64,000 nucleotides of DNA from Tetracentron sinense (Eukaryota > Streptophyta > Magnoliopsida > Trochodendrales > Trochodendraceae), in contig CM026563.1 of assembly GCA_015143295.1 (NCBI GenBank), positions 4,650,001 through 4,714,000 on the forward strand, read 5' to 3'. The notes below the pieces were generated by a model. That model made no database searches and was not told the origin of the DNA. It saw only the letters and a program-made list of their open reading frames with translations. The translations under genes and the position numbers were made by a program. Positions 1-13,383 of the stretch are shown one piece after another. Every line of letters begins with the position of its first letter. The first letter of the stretch is position 1.

Positions 1-3000
1 GAGAAGGTTTTGCCTACGACATACGGTGAACTAAGGCCTCCTCTTGGAAAGCATCGGTTAAAGGTTGGTTTCTCTCTGGATTACATGATACCCCCTTTTT
101 CTTTTATGCTCTATTACTGTTATATCTTGTCAAAGTGACTCTTTGTTGGTGAAACTAAACATAGAATTAGGAAAATAATTAGCATCCATAGAGTCTGCAA
201 GACAGGGTTGAAAGTATCAAGCGTTGACTAAATGCATTGTGCTCCCCAAGCGTTCCAACACTAAAACTACTTGGAGCTATTAAGATAGTCTACCTGGTAT
301 TTTGACTTGGGGTGAAGTTAGGATTGGCTGTTGGTTTTCAAATATCACACTTACCAACTTTATATGGTTAGTTCATGATTTTCATGAGTGCTGGAAATTT
401 GGTTTCGGCATTGGCAGGATAGAGTTTACATAGTGAAACATGCAACCTTGTACCAACTGAAAGCTGATACAGTTGATTTTCTGTTGATATCTATTTTCCA
501 ATTCTAATTCATTTTTCTATTTGTTTTCAGATTGTGGAGTTCATTGAAGTATTTTTAACAACTGGCAGTGAAGTTGCTGAGGAGAACTTGGTTAGCTCAG
601 GAGCTATTCAGAGAATCCTTGACCTCTTTTTTGAGTAAGCTGTTAATTCATACTGCGAATTTGGATAACATACACGAACATCGGTATTCTTATTATAAAT
701 TATAATGGATGCAGATACCCATACAATAACTCATTGCATCATCATGTAGAGAGTATCATATTCTCATGCTTGGAGAGCAAGAATAATGACATTGTTGATC
801 ATCTCTTCCGAGATTGCAATTTAATTGGAAAAATTCTCCAAACAGATGCACATCCCATTCTTTCTGGTGATCCAAATCAGGTAACTGAATGCTCATTCGA
901 TTGTAAAATTTTCTCATGCTGTATGATTCAATTCTTTAATGTTAGCTCTCCATAATTTGTAAAGGATTCAAAATTATAGGAACAATAGAGGCTCAGCTCG
1001 ACATTTGTCAAAAAATTGTAAAAAATTAAAAATATGGGCAATGCTAGGTCCACTTTCCTTCTCATCCACCTTCTCTTTTTTTGAACAAGACAAAAAAAAT
1101 GTGGTAGTTTTTTGTGCAGGAGTCCACCCTATTTTTTGTCTTATTCTAAAAAGGGAAAGTGGATGAGAAAGAAAGTGGATCTATCACTTTTCAAAAAATA
1201 TTTAGCAAGAAAAGAAGATTGACTCGAGTGACTTTGTGAACTCACTACTCAGCAGTCAGCATGGGTATCCATCTCCTGTTATATGACGTGAAATAGTAAA
1301 CAATCCTTGTACAATGATCTTTGATCAAAGTGTTCGCTAATCTTTTTGTTGTGTATGTGTGTGCATATTATGTCTCCTTTCTGCAATCATTTACTTTATG
1401 ACCCATGATAATGTGAAATTTATACTTTTGACTTCAGCGAACATTACCTGCTGCTGGAAGACAGGCACCTCGGTCAGGCAACCTTGGGCACATTACGCGA
1501 ATTTCTAACAAGCTTGTTCAATTGGGAAATGGCAACAGCCATATTCAGGCATATCTACAGGTTGACATAAGGTTTTCAAACTTTGGTTCAGCATAAATTT
1601 CGATCCTTCAAGAAGTTGAAACATTTTGAGTTAGTTTAACTAAACATCTAAAAATTAAAAAATTTGAAACATTTGAAATCTAGAATAAAATTGTAAAAAA
1701 CAATAAATATAAGCATCGGTACAACTCAAAGTCATCAAGTACTGGTAACTCCGATGAAATTAAGGTGAGTATCATCATCACCTGAGCCCATGGTTTCAAA
1801 TATCGGTACGTACTGGCCGATATCGGCCGTTACGTACCGGGTTTAAGACTAACCGGTATCAAGACACGTTGAATGAAAAAACTTGTATCACTCCTCGGAT
1901 CGTACGTATCAGCCATATTGGTACCGATACACACTGATATGCTACTGATACAGTACCAAAACGCATGACACAGACTCATTTCTCCTTCCATTTACATTAG
2001 AAGCCATAACACAGACTCAATATGCGTAACTTATATGTACATACAATTATCATTTAAGTAAATGAATGTAAAATTTACTTTCATTTACTTAAGATATTTA
2101 TATCTAAATAAGGTAATACTCCTTATTTGAATTCAATAAAGACTATCATAGATCTAAACTCCTGAAGAATAAAAGTCCACTTTTCAGTTCAAGAACAAAA
2201 TTCACCTTTTAGCGTCTTTTAGGGATTATGTCAAAATTTCAACTTTCAAATGGTAAGGTATTTCTTAAATCTTATTCATAAATTCTACTATATCAAAACA
2301 TTACTAAAATTCTAAAGTCAAGCAAAGAAGTTTCATATTTTAGTCTTCAAAAATATTTTCATGTATAAGGTCAAAAAGTTAACTAACAAAGTAACAGTTC
2401 AACATAAAAAGACTTACATTCAAGCTTATAATTTATGGTTATAATTCAATACATTCTTATTATATTCATTGAATTTACTGTTTTAATATATAGATTGTAT
2501 TGCCTATACTTGGCTAAGTGACCATTGTTTGTGTTTTCATATCTATATAACAACATAATTGCCTTTTTTAACATATAAAATTCTTAACTCTCATATGTAT
2601 GGTTAAATTTAGGCAAGGGGCCTTCATTTAGTTTGTTTTGTTTTTAGCTTGTATTTGCATTAAAAGAGGTTTTATGTAAGGTATCTAAGTTTTTCCTTGC
2701 GTATCCAGGCGTTTCTTAGCGTATCTTGATTTTTTCCGCGGTATCCATTTGATACGGTCTGATACATCCAGACGTTTATTAATGTATTCTGATTTTTCCG
2801 GAGGTATCCAATCGGTACAGTCCGATACTCCGATACGCCGATACACATCCTATTTTGGACTTACTGATATGACACCCGATACCGATATTTTGAACCATGC
2901 CCAAGCCCTTAGTTTGGTTGACCTGTTAGATGCTCTCCAGTCTCCTCTACAATGTACGCAATCAAGATGTTTCCTTCTTTGTTGCCAATTTCTTGAGGAT

Positions 3001-3711
3001 GTGGCTTGTAGCTACATAGGAGGATACCTACGAGCTACCACTAGGATACTCATGGGCTATGTGTTGCTTCAACTGGTTTATTGCACCATCTTGCATCTCA
3101 AGCTTTTTCCATCTCCACAATTCCAATATATATTTCCTATGTGTGGTTGTTGTGCCCCCATGACATGCTTCTTGTCTTCTTGGCTGCATATTGAAGCATT
3201 ATTGTATCAAACATGTCATGCAAAGAGTCAAGTTGTAGATCTTATCCCAAACAAAGAATAGAGTTAATATTTTGACCTCTCTTCCCTTAGTCTCCATTAC
3301 TTAAAAAAAAAGAATAAAATAGTGTTCAACAAATTGAATGGCTATGATCTAGAGTCGTGGTCTGCATGTTAGGCAAAACACTAAAGAGGGTTGATCTTGA
3401 TGTTTCTTGATACACTATGTGTTCTCTAAAAGGTTTTAGATTTGATATTAAAGGGCACAATAATAATTTAAAAAAGAGAGATTCAAGACTAAAGTATCAA
3501 CAAAATAGATGGGGTAGCCCTAAATGTCCGATATCAGAGGGGTATTCCTAAAAATTCCTATAAAAAGCTATGTAGTTTAATTACCAATGCCACACTATTT
3601 TTGTGCATTTTCTAACTTTTTAATTAAAATATCACTCTTAAGATAAACTTAAGTCAAAGAGGTACTGTCAAATTACTAATTGTATAGACAAGATATATCA
3701 TATATACATGT

Positions 3712-3763
<52 letters not shown>

Positions 3764-6700
3764 TGTACTTGTTGGATCTTAATGCACTCTTATTTGTTCT
3801 TTTTTTTGGCATAGATTTTTTTTTCCTAAAATAAAATATTATTTTGTAATTAACCCATTGAAATTCACAATACCAGTTATTCACAATGTAATGGGTAACA
3901 GAATAAATATAGGATATATCAGTGATTATTATATTTTTATTGAAAACTATATATATATATATATTTATTCTTATGTAAAAAAATCTTACATAACCTAGTA
4001 TGTAGAAATTAGTTACATTTAAGTAGGTCAAATATAAACATGGAAATATAATTCTGACTCATCAATAATTATTGTAATATGAAAAAGTTTAAATTTTTGT
4101 TCGAAAAAATCTTGCTCAACCAAGTTGTAGATTGGCAAGGCTTAACGTTATATAAATTAATCAACTATAAAACATGGAATTTAGAATGACAATAAAGGAA
4201 AATGTAGGGTATTTCAAATTCCATCCTAAAATCCAAATTTATTCCGTAAATCATGTGGAAATGATCACTGAATTATAGTTTCAACGCATTTACACATGTT
4301 CTTGTCAATTTTAACACAAATATACAAGAAAAGAAAGTTTGAGGAGAAATTGGGTTTTTACCCTTTTTTTTTTTCCGAGTTGGACCTTCGCTCTTCTATC
4401 TGATGATCAAATGCTTGCTTATCTACGTTAATCAAATTAAAGCTATTGTCGTTTTCCAGTTTACCTGAATAAAATTGCAGTGAAAAGTCAAATTCTCCAA
4501 GAAATATGGGTTTTGAAATGGCTAACTTCGGTACGTTGATGATGTCCAACAAAGTTATGAAATTTTGTAACTGAGTTTGTATCTTTTTTTTTTGTCAAAG
4601 TCAGCCACAATGATACGACATTAACCATAGTTTTCCAAAATATTGAAACCACGTTGTTCTATAACTACATGGCGTTTTCGTTTTAGGACCTAGAGAAACA
4701 TAGTAGCTAAAGTAACTGAAAAGTGTTAGATCTTTTGAAACCATGTTGGCAGCAGGTTGGAAACATCTTTTTGGAAGATACCTTTATTTGAAAATTTAGG
4801 TTCTTACTTCTTAATCATTTCAAGCTACTTGTTTCGACAATTTCGGGCTCTTAATGCGTCACGTTCATATAGTAGCTGAGAATTCATGTTCTGTAAGTGA
4901 TAATCTTTCAAACCAGGGTTATGCTACAACAGGGTCTTCTTTCCAACAATATCTTCAAAATTTCTCCTAACTCATCCCTAACAATACCTCAAATTCCAAC
5001 CAGCCCCCCAGATTTCCCGAAAGCATTGAGCTTGTGTTCCGAGATTTGCATAATGGTGACACCTTAGTTTTCCTTTTACCCCTAGAAAGGTAGCTGTCCT
5101 TCCTCCAAGGGAAGTCCGCTATCTTTATGCCTTGAAATGCCTGTAAAAGTAGAAGTCCATTTTCCATTTATCGTGTTGCCTCTATGTCCTCCGCAATGGG
5201 TATAAATTTATCTTTAAATATTTTGACTATTTTGTTTTCCTTCTAAATTCTCCAAGTTAAAGCATAAAGCAAAAATCTTAGTTTACATTTGTATAACAAC
5301 ACCAGTAGAAACATTATTGTATTACAATTGGCTTATACAATGCTTATTCTAGTCTGCTCATTTCATTTAAGACATGGAATTTGAATCCCTTTCATTTCAA
5401 AGGCAAGTTTCATTCAAATCATTCATTTTGACTGACTTTTTTTTATGTAGATGATAAGTAAAAAATTCTAGAAACTAGAATGAACAGTGTATTAGCAATA
5501 AATATGAGAAGATATACTTCATTTATCTTGTTGATTTTTTATTTATTTTTTACTTCGCAATAACTCAGGATTTAATCCCACCAATGATATTGACTTGGAT
5601 CAATTCCTGAATAACAATATCTAAGCTATCAAATATATTTCGGCACATTTCTGGTGCTAGCTTTAACGGGTGAGGATATGTTGGCTAAGTACTTTGCTGG
5701 TTAAATATTTGTATGTGCCTAATTGTTTCTAAAATAAGAAACGATACATGTGGAGGAATTTCATTAAATGGAGGAGCATTTTTGTCTTTTATCATTTTGT
5801 TTATTAACATAAATTTGTTAACTGGGTTCATTTGTTTTACCTAGGAAAATAACGATTGGATTGAATGGCAAGCTACTGTCCTACAGGAGCGTAATACTGT
5901 TGAAAATGTCTGCCGATGGGCCTGTGGGTATGCTTCTTACCCTGTCGTCCTGTAATGCACTATACTATTGCAGAAAATGTGATTGGGGGAATCATTGTAT
6001 GGAGACTATGGTGTATACCTACTGTTCACAGTAATACGATTAAACATAAGATCAAGCTCGTAACTAAACCTGACGGTACTTTGTCTTGTAACCATGAGGA
6101 CGAGGTTTACCCCAGCTTACCATGGAAAAGAACATGAAAATAGCTGAGCATGAATTATGAATAATAGAATAATGATAGACAAGATCATACTTGAGATGTG
6201 TTTGGAACTTTGGATGATATCCTTTTTCGATCAAGATCCTTTTAATATATATATATATATCAATTTAATATAAATAATTCTGACTAATGCTATTCATTGC
6301 TTTGATAAATGTATTTTGTTTCCATAAAAGTGGTTATGCTGCTTATATGAACATTGATTTGTTGCTTGCTACCTTTAAAAATAAATAAAGAAAATAAAAA
6401 TAATCTCAGTTAAGTGGCCATTATGTTTGTCCATGTAACCTTTTGGTGGAGTTAAAGAGATCAGAATAACCATTATGTTAAAGATGGTGGTCTTTGTGTT
6501 GCTATTGATCTGCACTATATGATTTTTGCATATTGTCCCATGCAGCCGCCCGACTGCATTGCAGGACAGGACAAGGGATAGTGATGAGGATGAACTCCAT
6601 GATAGAGATTACGACGTAGCAGCACTAGCCAATAATTTAAGCCAGGCTTTTAGATACAACATATATGAAAATGAAGATGCTGACGAGGTATTTAATAATA

Positions 6701-8833
6701 TTATATGCAAGTTGATTTACATAATAAATCTTTCTTCTTCTTGCTTTTTTGCAAAATTTTGAGTTCGGCTACTTGAATCCTGTTCAGCGATTCTAGTTTT
6801 CGAGAAAAGGGATCAAAATTCATGAAATAGGTTTTAGCAAAGTTTTATACTTTTAAATGCTTTTTTCCAAAATGATGAGTTCGCCTACTTGATTCCTGTT
6901 CAGCGATTCTAGTCTTCGAGACAAGGGATCAAGATTCATGAAATAGGTTTTAGCAAAGTTTTATGCTGACTGTCAACTTAATGTAATCCTCACTTGGGAC
7001 CAGCAAATAGCAATACAGCAGAGCATTGCGTTTACAGAGTTATAAATACATTTTTTTTCCTCCCTTTATTTTGGGTGTGACAAATGTTCATTTTATGTGT
7101 TATCTGTTTTGTGGCTGCTGTTGCCATACTGGTTACAGGGCCATGGAGCTTTTGATCGAGATGATGAGGTAATATTTATTATTATTTTTGTTGTATGAAT
7201 TGTCTTCCTCTTGTTCATAAAAGGGGAAGTAGGGGTTGTGATTGTTTCTTATTATTGAGGGGTGAGGTTGAGAGAAAACAAATTGTTGGGAATGAATCTC
7301 TCATATAGAATTTGATTTAAAGATGTGTTATTCTGATTAAGAAAAACTGCAGGATGTTTACTTTGATGATGAATCTGCGGAAGTCGTGATATCATCATTG
7401 AGACTTGGTGATGACCAGGAGAGGTGAGTTTTCAAGCCATTGGGATATAATACACACATGTCTGTATCTCCAAGGAATAGGAAATCTATGGTGTCCATGG
7501 GATATGTGGTAAACCTTACGCAAAAGAATACTGGGGTACTGGCTGGGGAGTGGGACACTAAATGATGGGTCCCAGCTAAATCTCATAGGTGAAAGGTTTA
7601 CCTAATTGAATTTTGCAAGCATCACTCACTAGAGGGTTTCTTTCTGGCCTATGAGATCCAAGAGGGGCACATCAAATGGTTTCACTCTGCTGCATATGTG
7701 CCATGATACTGCCATGTCTTCCTAGTAGGGACCTTACATTTCCCTATGCAGATAACTTTCACATTGGTACTCGACAGCCACATTAGTTTGTATGGTTCCT
7801 AGTTCCTGGCTCTTATTTTATGAAAATTGTCTTTGAGCTTTACATTGACTCAGCCTGGTTCAGATCAGATACTGAAATCAATTTTGAAACTACTGTTGGC
7901 TTTTGGAGCATTGTTCACACTACTAAAGTTATGTAACAAAACACTGTTCAGCTTATCACTGCTGAGACAATTTCTATATTTTTTCGCTGCAGCAGTTTGT
8001 TCACGAATTCCAACTGGTTTGCTTTCCAAGACTACAGAATCAGTAGCGAGCCTATGAGCACCTCCCCATCAGAGAAGATGAATGAGATCAATGTGAATGG
8101 AACTGCAAATGGGGAAAGCAGTGGTAGTGATGACGAGGTGGTGGTCGGAGAGGACGAGGAGTTGGTAGATGGCACAGCTTCTATCGAAGGTGCTTCCAGA
8201 TCCAATGCAAGTTTCTTGAATGGAATTATTGAGAACATTCCTATGAATGGTGGAGAGTTGAAATCCCAGGATGAGATGGCAAGTGCTTCTGGTGGTTTGG
8301 GTTTCTTTCCGTGTGAGACAACAGACAATGAGGATCTGTTTAACGATAGGCAATTACCTGATTGGGTGAGATGGCGGGAGTTGTCTGATTTGCAAGTTGA
8401 TGGGTCAGATGGGAATCCATTCAATGATACTCGCAATGGCAATGGCAATGGCAATCTTTCTGTACTGGCAGAGGCCGTTGGACCCACTGCTAACTCCCTG
8501 TCGAATGGCAAGGTTGTACTCTCAAATGGTATCACAACCGCTATGGATTCCAGTGACAGACTGATAGGGACTGATTTGAGTCAGAGCTCTATGGTGCACT
8601 CATTGTTCGAAGAGGATGTTGAATTTGTTGGTGTGGAGTTAGAAGGCACGGAGATGGCAATGGAGCAGGCTCTGAAAGAGGGGATAGTAGGGGAAGCAGG
8701 GCCTCTAAAGAGGAATCTTACTCCAAAAGTGCTGGAGAAGGAGAAGGCTGATGAGGATGGGGAAGGGATATTGGAGTTCAATGATACGAACTACTGGAGG
8801 GTTGATCAAGAGGTTGGTGTGGTTCAGGAGTGA
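1..8833 (+). CDS. SIT4/PP6 phosphatase-associated (SAPS-domain) protein, 3' part
   Basis: Regulatory subunit of the PP6-type Ser/Thr phosphatase. In Arabidopsis the SAPS-like (SAL) proteins bind FyPP catalytic subunits and act on PIN and ABI5 phosphorylation (family knowledge). Eight exons join in frame: 1-63, 531-634, 715-880, 1438-1560, 5845-5927, 6546-6687, 7139-7168 and 7353-7423, followed by the last exon 7993-8833; the first may continue left. All visible introns are GT-AG. The product contains the conserved stretches KVLPTTYGELRPPLGKHRLK, LFFEYPYNNSLHHHVESI, a DVYFDDESAEVV segment, SLFTNSNWFAFQD and an acidic linker (GSDDEVVVGEDEE). The C-terminal LPDWVRWRELSD followed by NPFND is typical of plant members. 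The stop is at 8831-8833; an AATAAT-like signal near 9080 may end the 3' UTR. Intron 1561-5844 is inflated by transposons. The N-terminal half lies off the window. Confidence 0.
1047..1181. mobile_element. Small inverted-repeat element (MITE) with TA target duplication
   Basis: The two ends are inverted copies of about 24 bp (GGTCCACTTTCCTTCTCATC at the left; GATCCACTTTCTTTCTCATC reading inward from the right), flanked by TA on both sides. It lies in an intron of the phosphatase-subunit gene. The 23211-23350 element shares its CCACTTTC tip. TA duplication points to a Tc1/mariner-type mobiliser, which is inference. Confidence 0.6.
1789..2899. mobile_element. 1.1-kb non-autonomous DNA transposon with CATGGTTTCAAATATCGG ends
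   Basis: The left end CATGGTTTCAAATATCGGTA is repeated inverted at the right end as TACCGATATTTTGAACCATG. Sub-terminal regions are dense in GATACG/CGTATC and CGGTAC words, so both ends fold on themselves. The middle is AT-rich and non-coding. It sits in the 4.3-kb phosphatase-subunit intron. The element at 55905-56972 has a similar tip and size and an almost matching 9-bp flank, which suggests a Mutator-like family. Confidence 0.6.
2900..3290 (-). pseudogene. Possible hAT-transposase BED zinc-finger relic
   Basis: Read on the minus strand, this stretch contains a Cys pair context (YWNCGDGKSLRCKMV) and, in another frame, INQLKQHIAHE. Together these resemble the CxxC...LKQHLAH BED-finger segment of plant hAT transposases. 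No intact frame is present. The match is short and made by eye, so the call is tentative. The transposon at 1789-2899 abuts it and may have inserted in it. Confidence 0.3.
3300..5844. other. Rest of the large intron: AT-rich, no gene seen
   Basis: Part of the 1561-5844 intron of the phosphatase-subunit gene. It contains the TA microsatellite and long AT-rich tracts. Two short minus-strand open stretches (4358-4552 and 4967-5167) resemble nothing I recognise and lack any coding signal beyond being open. Confidence 0.6.
3714..3759. repeat. (TA)n microsatellite
   Basis: An uninterrupted TA dinucleotide run of about 46 bp in the large intron. A shorter TA run lies near 3948-3964. Confidence 0.95.
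6745..6975. repeat. Tandem duplication, two copies of about 116 bp
   Basis: The block starting near GAGTTCGGCTACTTG (6761) recurs 116 bp later (6877). The copies share TTCAGCGATTCTAG, AAGGGATCAA and GAAATAGGTTTTAGCAAAG, with a few substitutions. It starts just after the exon ending at 6687 and lies wholly in an intron. Confidence 0.85.
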
Positions 8834-9346
8834 TGTCGGCTTGGTGCCGTGCGGGTTGTTTGACCCCAAAAGTTAGTTCCTTTGCCCCTTGTGCAGCATT
8901 GATGTTATCGCAAGGGAATTTTCTGCAGGTTTATATGTACAGCATATTTTTCCAAGTGGGAATTGAATGGTAGGTCATGTTATGGTTATTGTTACTGTCA
9001 TTGTTTTTTATATTTCAAGTTTTCTTGTTCTTGTTCCGTCCACTTTTTCCCCTTTCTTTTTTATGTTTCTCCTATTTTCATAAATAATCATTATAGATGG
9101 GGTTTGTTTCTTCTTATTTGTGCTATTTCTCTGAACACATTTTTATGCAAGTGTCTTGGGTCGAGTACTCAAAAAGATAACTTTTATGCGAGCGTCTGAG
9201 ATCATGGTGACTTTTGCTGTGTAGATAATCTCAGCTGGGTCTCTCTGCAATTTTATGCTTAGAAGTGAACTCTTATAAATAGGGAAAACAGCAGCCTTTT
9301 TTTTTTTGGTTGAAGTGATATCATGTAACACAACACTTTCTCTAAA

Positions 9347-9372
9347 CACACACACACACACACACACACACA
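9347..9372. repeat. (CA)n microsatellite
   Basis: A run of about 13 CA units about 520 bp downstream of the phosphatase-subunit stop codon. Confidence 0.95.
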
Positions 9373-9723
9373 GATCCAGGCCTAAGGTAGTCGCTAAGGT
9401 GCTATAAGGAGCTTGAAGAGCCTATTTTTAGCAAATTCCATTCTCTACTAAAAGTTGATCCGTAGATATTGGAATATTTATTCCTTGGAATTCTTACCTA
9501 CTATTCAAACAGGACTACTCAACTCATGAATTTTCTTCTGACATAATAGCATAAAATCCTATAACATATGATGGGTTTGAGGTCTTTCATCCTCCATCCA
9601 TATTGCCTTAAATGTTGTCAGTTGAAGCAATGGAGAATCCAAACAATATTTGACAGATTTTTCATTTTGGTGTCGAAACTAAACAAGCCAAAAATAGCGA
9701 TACTCCAGCCTCGGATGCCTAAT

Positions 9724-9846
9724 GGGGTGTTTGGATTGGATTTCGTTAACCAAATATAAATTGTGATAAAATTGATTGTGTAGAAACTAATTGTCAAATA
9801 ATCACTTTTACAAATAATAGGGTTTGGAGAATACAAAGTTGAGTAA
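9724..9846. mobile_element. Half of a Tourist-like MITE
   Basis: Begins TAATGGGGTGTTTGGATTGG and continues with AATTGTGATAAAATTG and CAAATAATCACTTTTAC, matching the left half of the complete element at 22651-22897. The right half is missing. Confidence 0.55.
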
Positions 9847-11350
9847 CATTAAGGGGGAATTTGGATTCCCCTGTTAAAGTTCTAAGAAACATATCCTTCA
9901 CTCAGGCTAAGATTTTCCCATTGAGGCTAGTATTCCCTCAATGTGTCATTTATAGAAAGAACATCCCTACATTCTTACATATACATACTCTATTTTTTTT
10001 CACTATCATATTCTTGGGTTAAGACTTCATTTTAAGATACTTCAGGAGTGGAGGAAAAAATCCCTAATCTGCTGATGAACCTATAGGTTGCCTTGGGGAT
10101 CTGAATAATAGATTATGTTACAAAATTGATCAAAGTAACTCTCTCAACCCACTTCCTCTAATTCAAGCCACTGATTTTTTTTTTGTTTACTTTTAAAACC
10201 CCATGAAAGAATGTTATTCATCTGCTACTTATTTTAATTTTTGTGTACTGATTAACAAATCTTCAATTTGTAGGTGTACACTGCTACAATAACCTTTCTC
10301 TCAATAAAGAAAGAGATTGTAAAAGTAATTGGAATATCAGTGTAAATAAGCCTCTTCACTTAATATGCCCTTAACCAAAAAAAACCTTAATATGCCCATT
10401 TTATCATAATATGGGTTATACATAAGCAATTTGAATGACACATTGGTCTGGCGATTGGGTTTGGTGACGTGGATCATGATCAAAACTTAGACTCATTTAT
10501 TCTATGCTGTCTGATCTACATGTTTTTTTTTTTTGGCAACCATTTTCCCGCCCCATCATACATGTGAGACACATTGGTAGCTTTAATGATCCAACCATCA
10601 GACGGATGAACATTGACCTGTACATTTAGCAGTTATCCAAATATAGGGGCCTTATTTCAATGATTGTAAACAAATTTCTACAACTTTTAGGGTTATCTAG
10701 TGAAAATTGGCCGATCGATTAATCAATGAGCATGCACAAGACACCTATGATCGCGATGCTTAACTGCTCGACACTAATTAAATGACCATGTCTGTTCTAT
10801 TTTGCAGCCCCACCATCTTTATTACTTGTAGTGAGAAAAGAGGAAATGGGTATGGGGATTTGAAATTCAGGAGACTTTGCAGCAGTAAGACCAAGTACAT
10901 TTCCATAAACAATAGCAAAAAGGGTGGAAAGAGAGATTAGGCATTAGTCCACTAAAAGCTTATAAATGTGTCACATTCATTGCTTGGAAAAGTTTCAATT
11001 AGAACTTTTCAAACAACACTTTCCTTGTTCCCATTACAAACTGTCCTCTTCTTAATTTAACAATGCAAGTGTGGATTATCTCCTAATTTAGAAAGAGATG
11101 TTGCTGCTATTGTTCTTCTAGTGTTGGCTTAAATTAGAAGACTGAATACCTGACTCCCCTAGTTTTCACTTGCACCATGTTTCATGCCAGTCGCACAGTC
11201 CGTATGATTTTGGGGGTTTCCTATTTGTACTTTGGAGTCCGTCTCTAATTCTGTGCCTGATTGGGTATATAATATAATATTCAGTTTAGGATTTTCTATT
11301 CCAAGAAAATAACTTTGTATGAGAGGTTGAGAGAGAATGATCTCTATGAC

Positions 11351-11410
11351 CAGGGCCGAGCTAGGAGGGCCTAGGGGGCACGTACCCCTGAACTTTTGAA
11401 ACACATACGA
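11351..11410. mobile_element. hAT-like relic, end fragment
   Basis: The sequence AGGGCCGAGCTAGGAGGGCC, followed by CCCCTGAACTTTTGA, resembles the end and interior of the CAGGAGCGGAGCCA element at 54893-55214. Only a short piece remains. Confidence 0.35.
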
Positions 11411-12489
11411 GTGCACGCATACACACATATATAACTAGCAAATACCCCGTGCTATGCACATGATGAAGAAATACGTGAAAAGTTTTAAAAATATTATAAA
11501 TTATACTTTATCAAAATTCAAACATGAAAGAAAAAATATATGCAAACAATTTATTAAACTAAGTGACTAAACTACGACAAATTATAGAGAGCCAATTTTT
11601 TTTAAAAATAATTAATTTAGATTTTGAGAACTTAAGAATTTCAATTAATTTGGAAAGCAAATAAATGAGTTTTGATAAGTATACATGACCAACTACTTAG
11701 ATTGGTCGACATCCACTAGTGCCGGAGTCAATAAGTATACATAATTTCTTCTATGATGTCTTCCTTCTATTGTGGTTGACATACCTAGACCCCTAATGGG
11801 ATTATTCTCGGCAGATTCTTGACTGTAAGTCTAGAAATGGTGTGTTCTACACGACGTTATGGCTGGTTCAATTTTATTTTCATTCTTTCCATGCTCATTT
11901 GCCCAAGTCGATTCCTAAATATTTCGTTTTGCAGTCTTTTCAAAGCAATACAAGTTGTTTCCACTTCTCGTTCAAGGTTTCATACTAGAAGTGCCGTATC
12001 ACAGAGCACAAGAACATGTAATGATAGAACAAATGACCATTTCAAAATGTATGGGACGTTTGCACGAAGTATAAAGGGGGTTATATGGAAACACAATTCA
12101 TACACGGCGAATGTAATTGTTTTCATTTCCCATCTTATGGAAAACCTTTGTCGCTCCGCTTAGCCCAATCCCCCTTTAGGGTATTTTAGTGATAGGTTCT
12201 GTAGTAATTAAATGATCAAACACCTAGCGACACACTCCTGTATTTCCGAAACGGTGAATGTAAACAAGAGATCAAGAAAGAAAACTTCATGTAAAGGTAG
12301 TCTTGTAATTCCAAGGTTGCACGAGCATTGGTCTCGAACTGCTTAATTGAAATAGCATTGTGGAATGGATCTAGCCCTTAAGATTAGTCGTAAAGCGACA
12401 AACTATAATTTGAAAAATAAGGGTAGATAAATGCTGATTATATATTTGATTTCCCATCTTACTCATTTCATGTTAGATTAAACTAGTAA

Positions 12490-13166
12490 GAGCATCTCCA
12501 ACCCAAAACTCTATATCTCGCCTCTATTTCGGCATCTCCTCTATATTTAGAGGAGATGGGCCCCACTTTTGAGTAATTTGCTCCAACCGTGTTCAACTCT
12601 AAATCACTATTCCTACTCTATAACACTATTCATATATTATTTTAAAAAATAGTTTTCATATGTGGATGAATCTTAACCGTGGATTGGTGGATGAATCTTA
12701 ACCACGGTCGCCACGTGTCCCTTTTGACACCTTTTAACCGTGGTTAAGATTCACCTACCCATCCTTGGTTTTTAAAAAAAATTATTAATTCATTTTTTAA
12801 AATTAAAAAACTGTTTTTTGAGTTCTTTAATATTAAATACAATTTTTAATTTTAAAAAATAATTAATATTTAAAACAAACCAAGGATGGGTGGATGAATC
12901 TTAACCACGGTTAAGGGGGTGTCAAAAGGTAAAAGGACGCAGTCAGCATTTTAACAAAGATTGAAAGACAAAAAAAGGACACAAGTGGTATTGTAAGAAC
13001 ATGAATAGTGTTATAGAGGCCATCTCTATTTTCTCTCCCAGCCTCTAAATATAGAGTCTCACTGTAGCAATATAGAGGCCGGCCTCTAAATATACAGCCC
13101 GGTTGGAGTTGGATTTTTCAACCAAGTCTCTATATTTAGAGTAATAGAGACCGGTTGGAGATGCTC
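12490..13166. mobile_element. PIF/Harbinger-like MITE with TAA duplication, carrying a nested insertion
   Basis: The ends are GAGCATCTCCAACC and its exact inverse GGTTGGAGATGCTC, flanked on both sides by TAA (12487-12489 and 13167-13169). Three-base TTA/TAA duplications are the hallmark of PIF/Harbinger. The interior repeats CTCTAAATATAGAG-type palindromes, and a second element (12665-12935) is inserted in its middle. Confidence 0.75.
12665..12935. mobile_element. Foldback element of the CACGTGTCCCTTTTGACAC family
   Basis: The left arm reads GTCGCCACGTGTCCC, TTTTGACACC, GTGGTTAAGATTCACC and CCATCCTTGGTTTTTAAAA. The right arm is its inverse, ending GGTGTCAAAAGGTAAAAGGA. The loop is AT-only. 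Relatives lie at 16488, 16909, 22085, 27030, 50583 and 51175. Confidence 0.65.
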
Positions 13167-13383
13167 TAAGAGAATCCATGTTTGAGGAACAGATAGAGAC
13201 CCTTGTCTCGGTGCTGTTCAAATCTAAAATACCTCACACCAAAAGTCAACCTAGTGAGATGACCCTAGCAATATGACTTATTGACTTTTGGAGCTATGGC
13301 CCATGGGCCTATGGCTCAATTGTTTGAAATAGCTCCAATCACGAGGGCATGGGTTCCACCCCAATTAGCCCGTATGTTTAGAC

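Larger units (their letters stand above)
9373..12486. other. Intergenic stretch without recognisable genes
   Basis: Between the phosphatase-subunit gene and the transposon at 12490. Apart from the Tourist relic at 9724 and the hAT relic at 11351, it is AT-rich. The open stretch 11819-12163 (114 codons) has no recognisable homology or domain. Confidence 0.6.

Noticed and set aside
2749-3261. 170-residue plus-strand frame
   Set aside because: It spans the end of a transposon and a stretch that looks better on the minus strand; no family resemblance.
4358-5167. Minus-strand gene inside the large intron
   Set aside because: Two short open stretches with no domain, splice continuity or family match.
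8032-8535. Long antisense frame opposite the last phosphatase-subunit exon
   Set aside because: Shadow of the real coding exon; Ser-rich complement of the acidic linker.
11819-12163. 114-residue hypothetical gene
   Set aside because: No recognisable motif, no promoter or splice evidence, and ordinary AT-rich surroundings.
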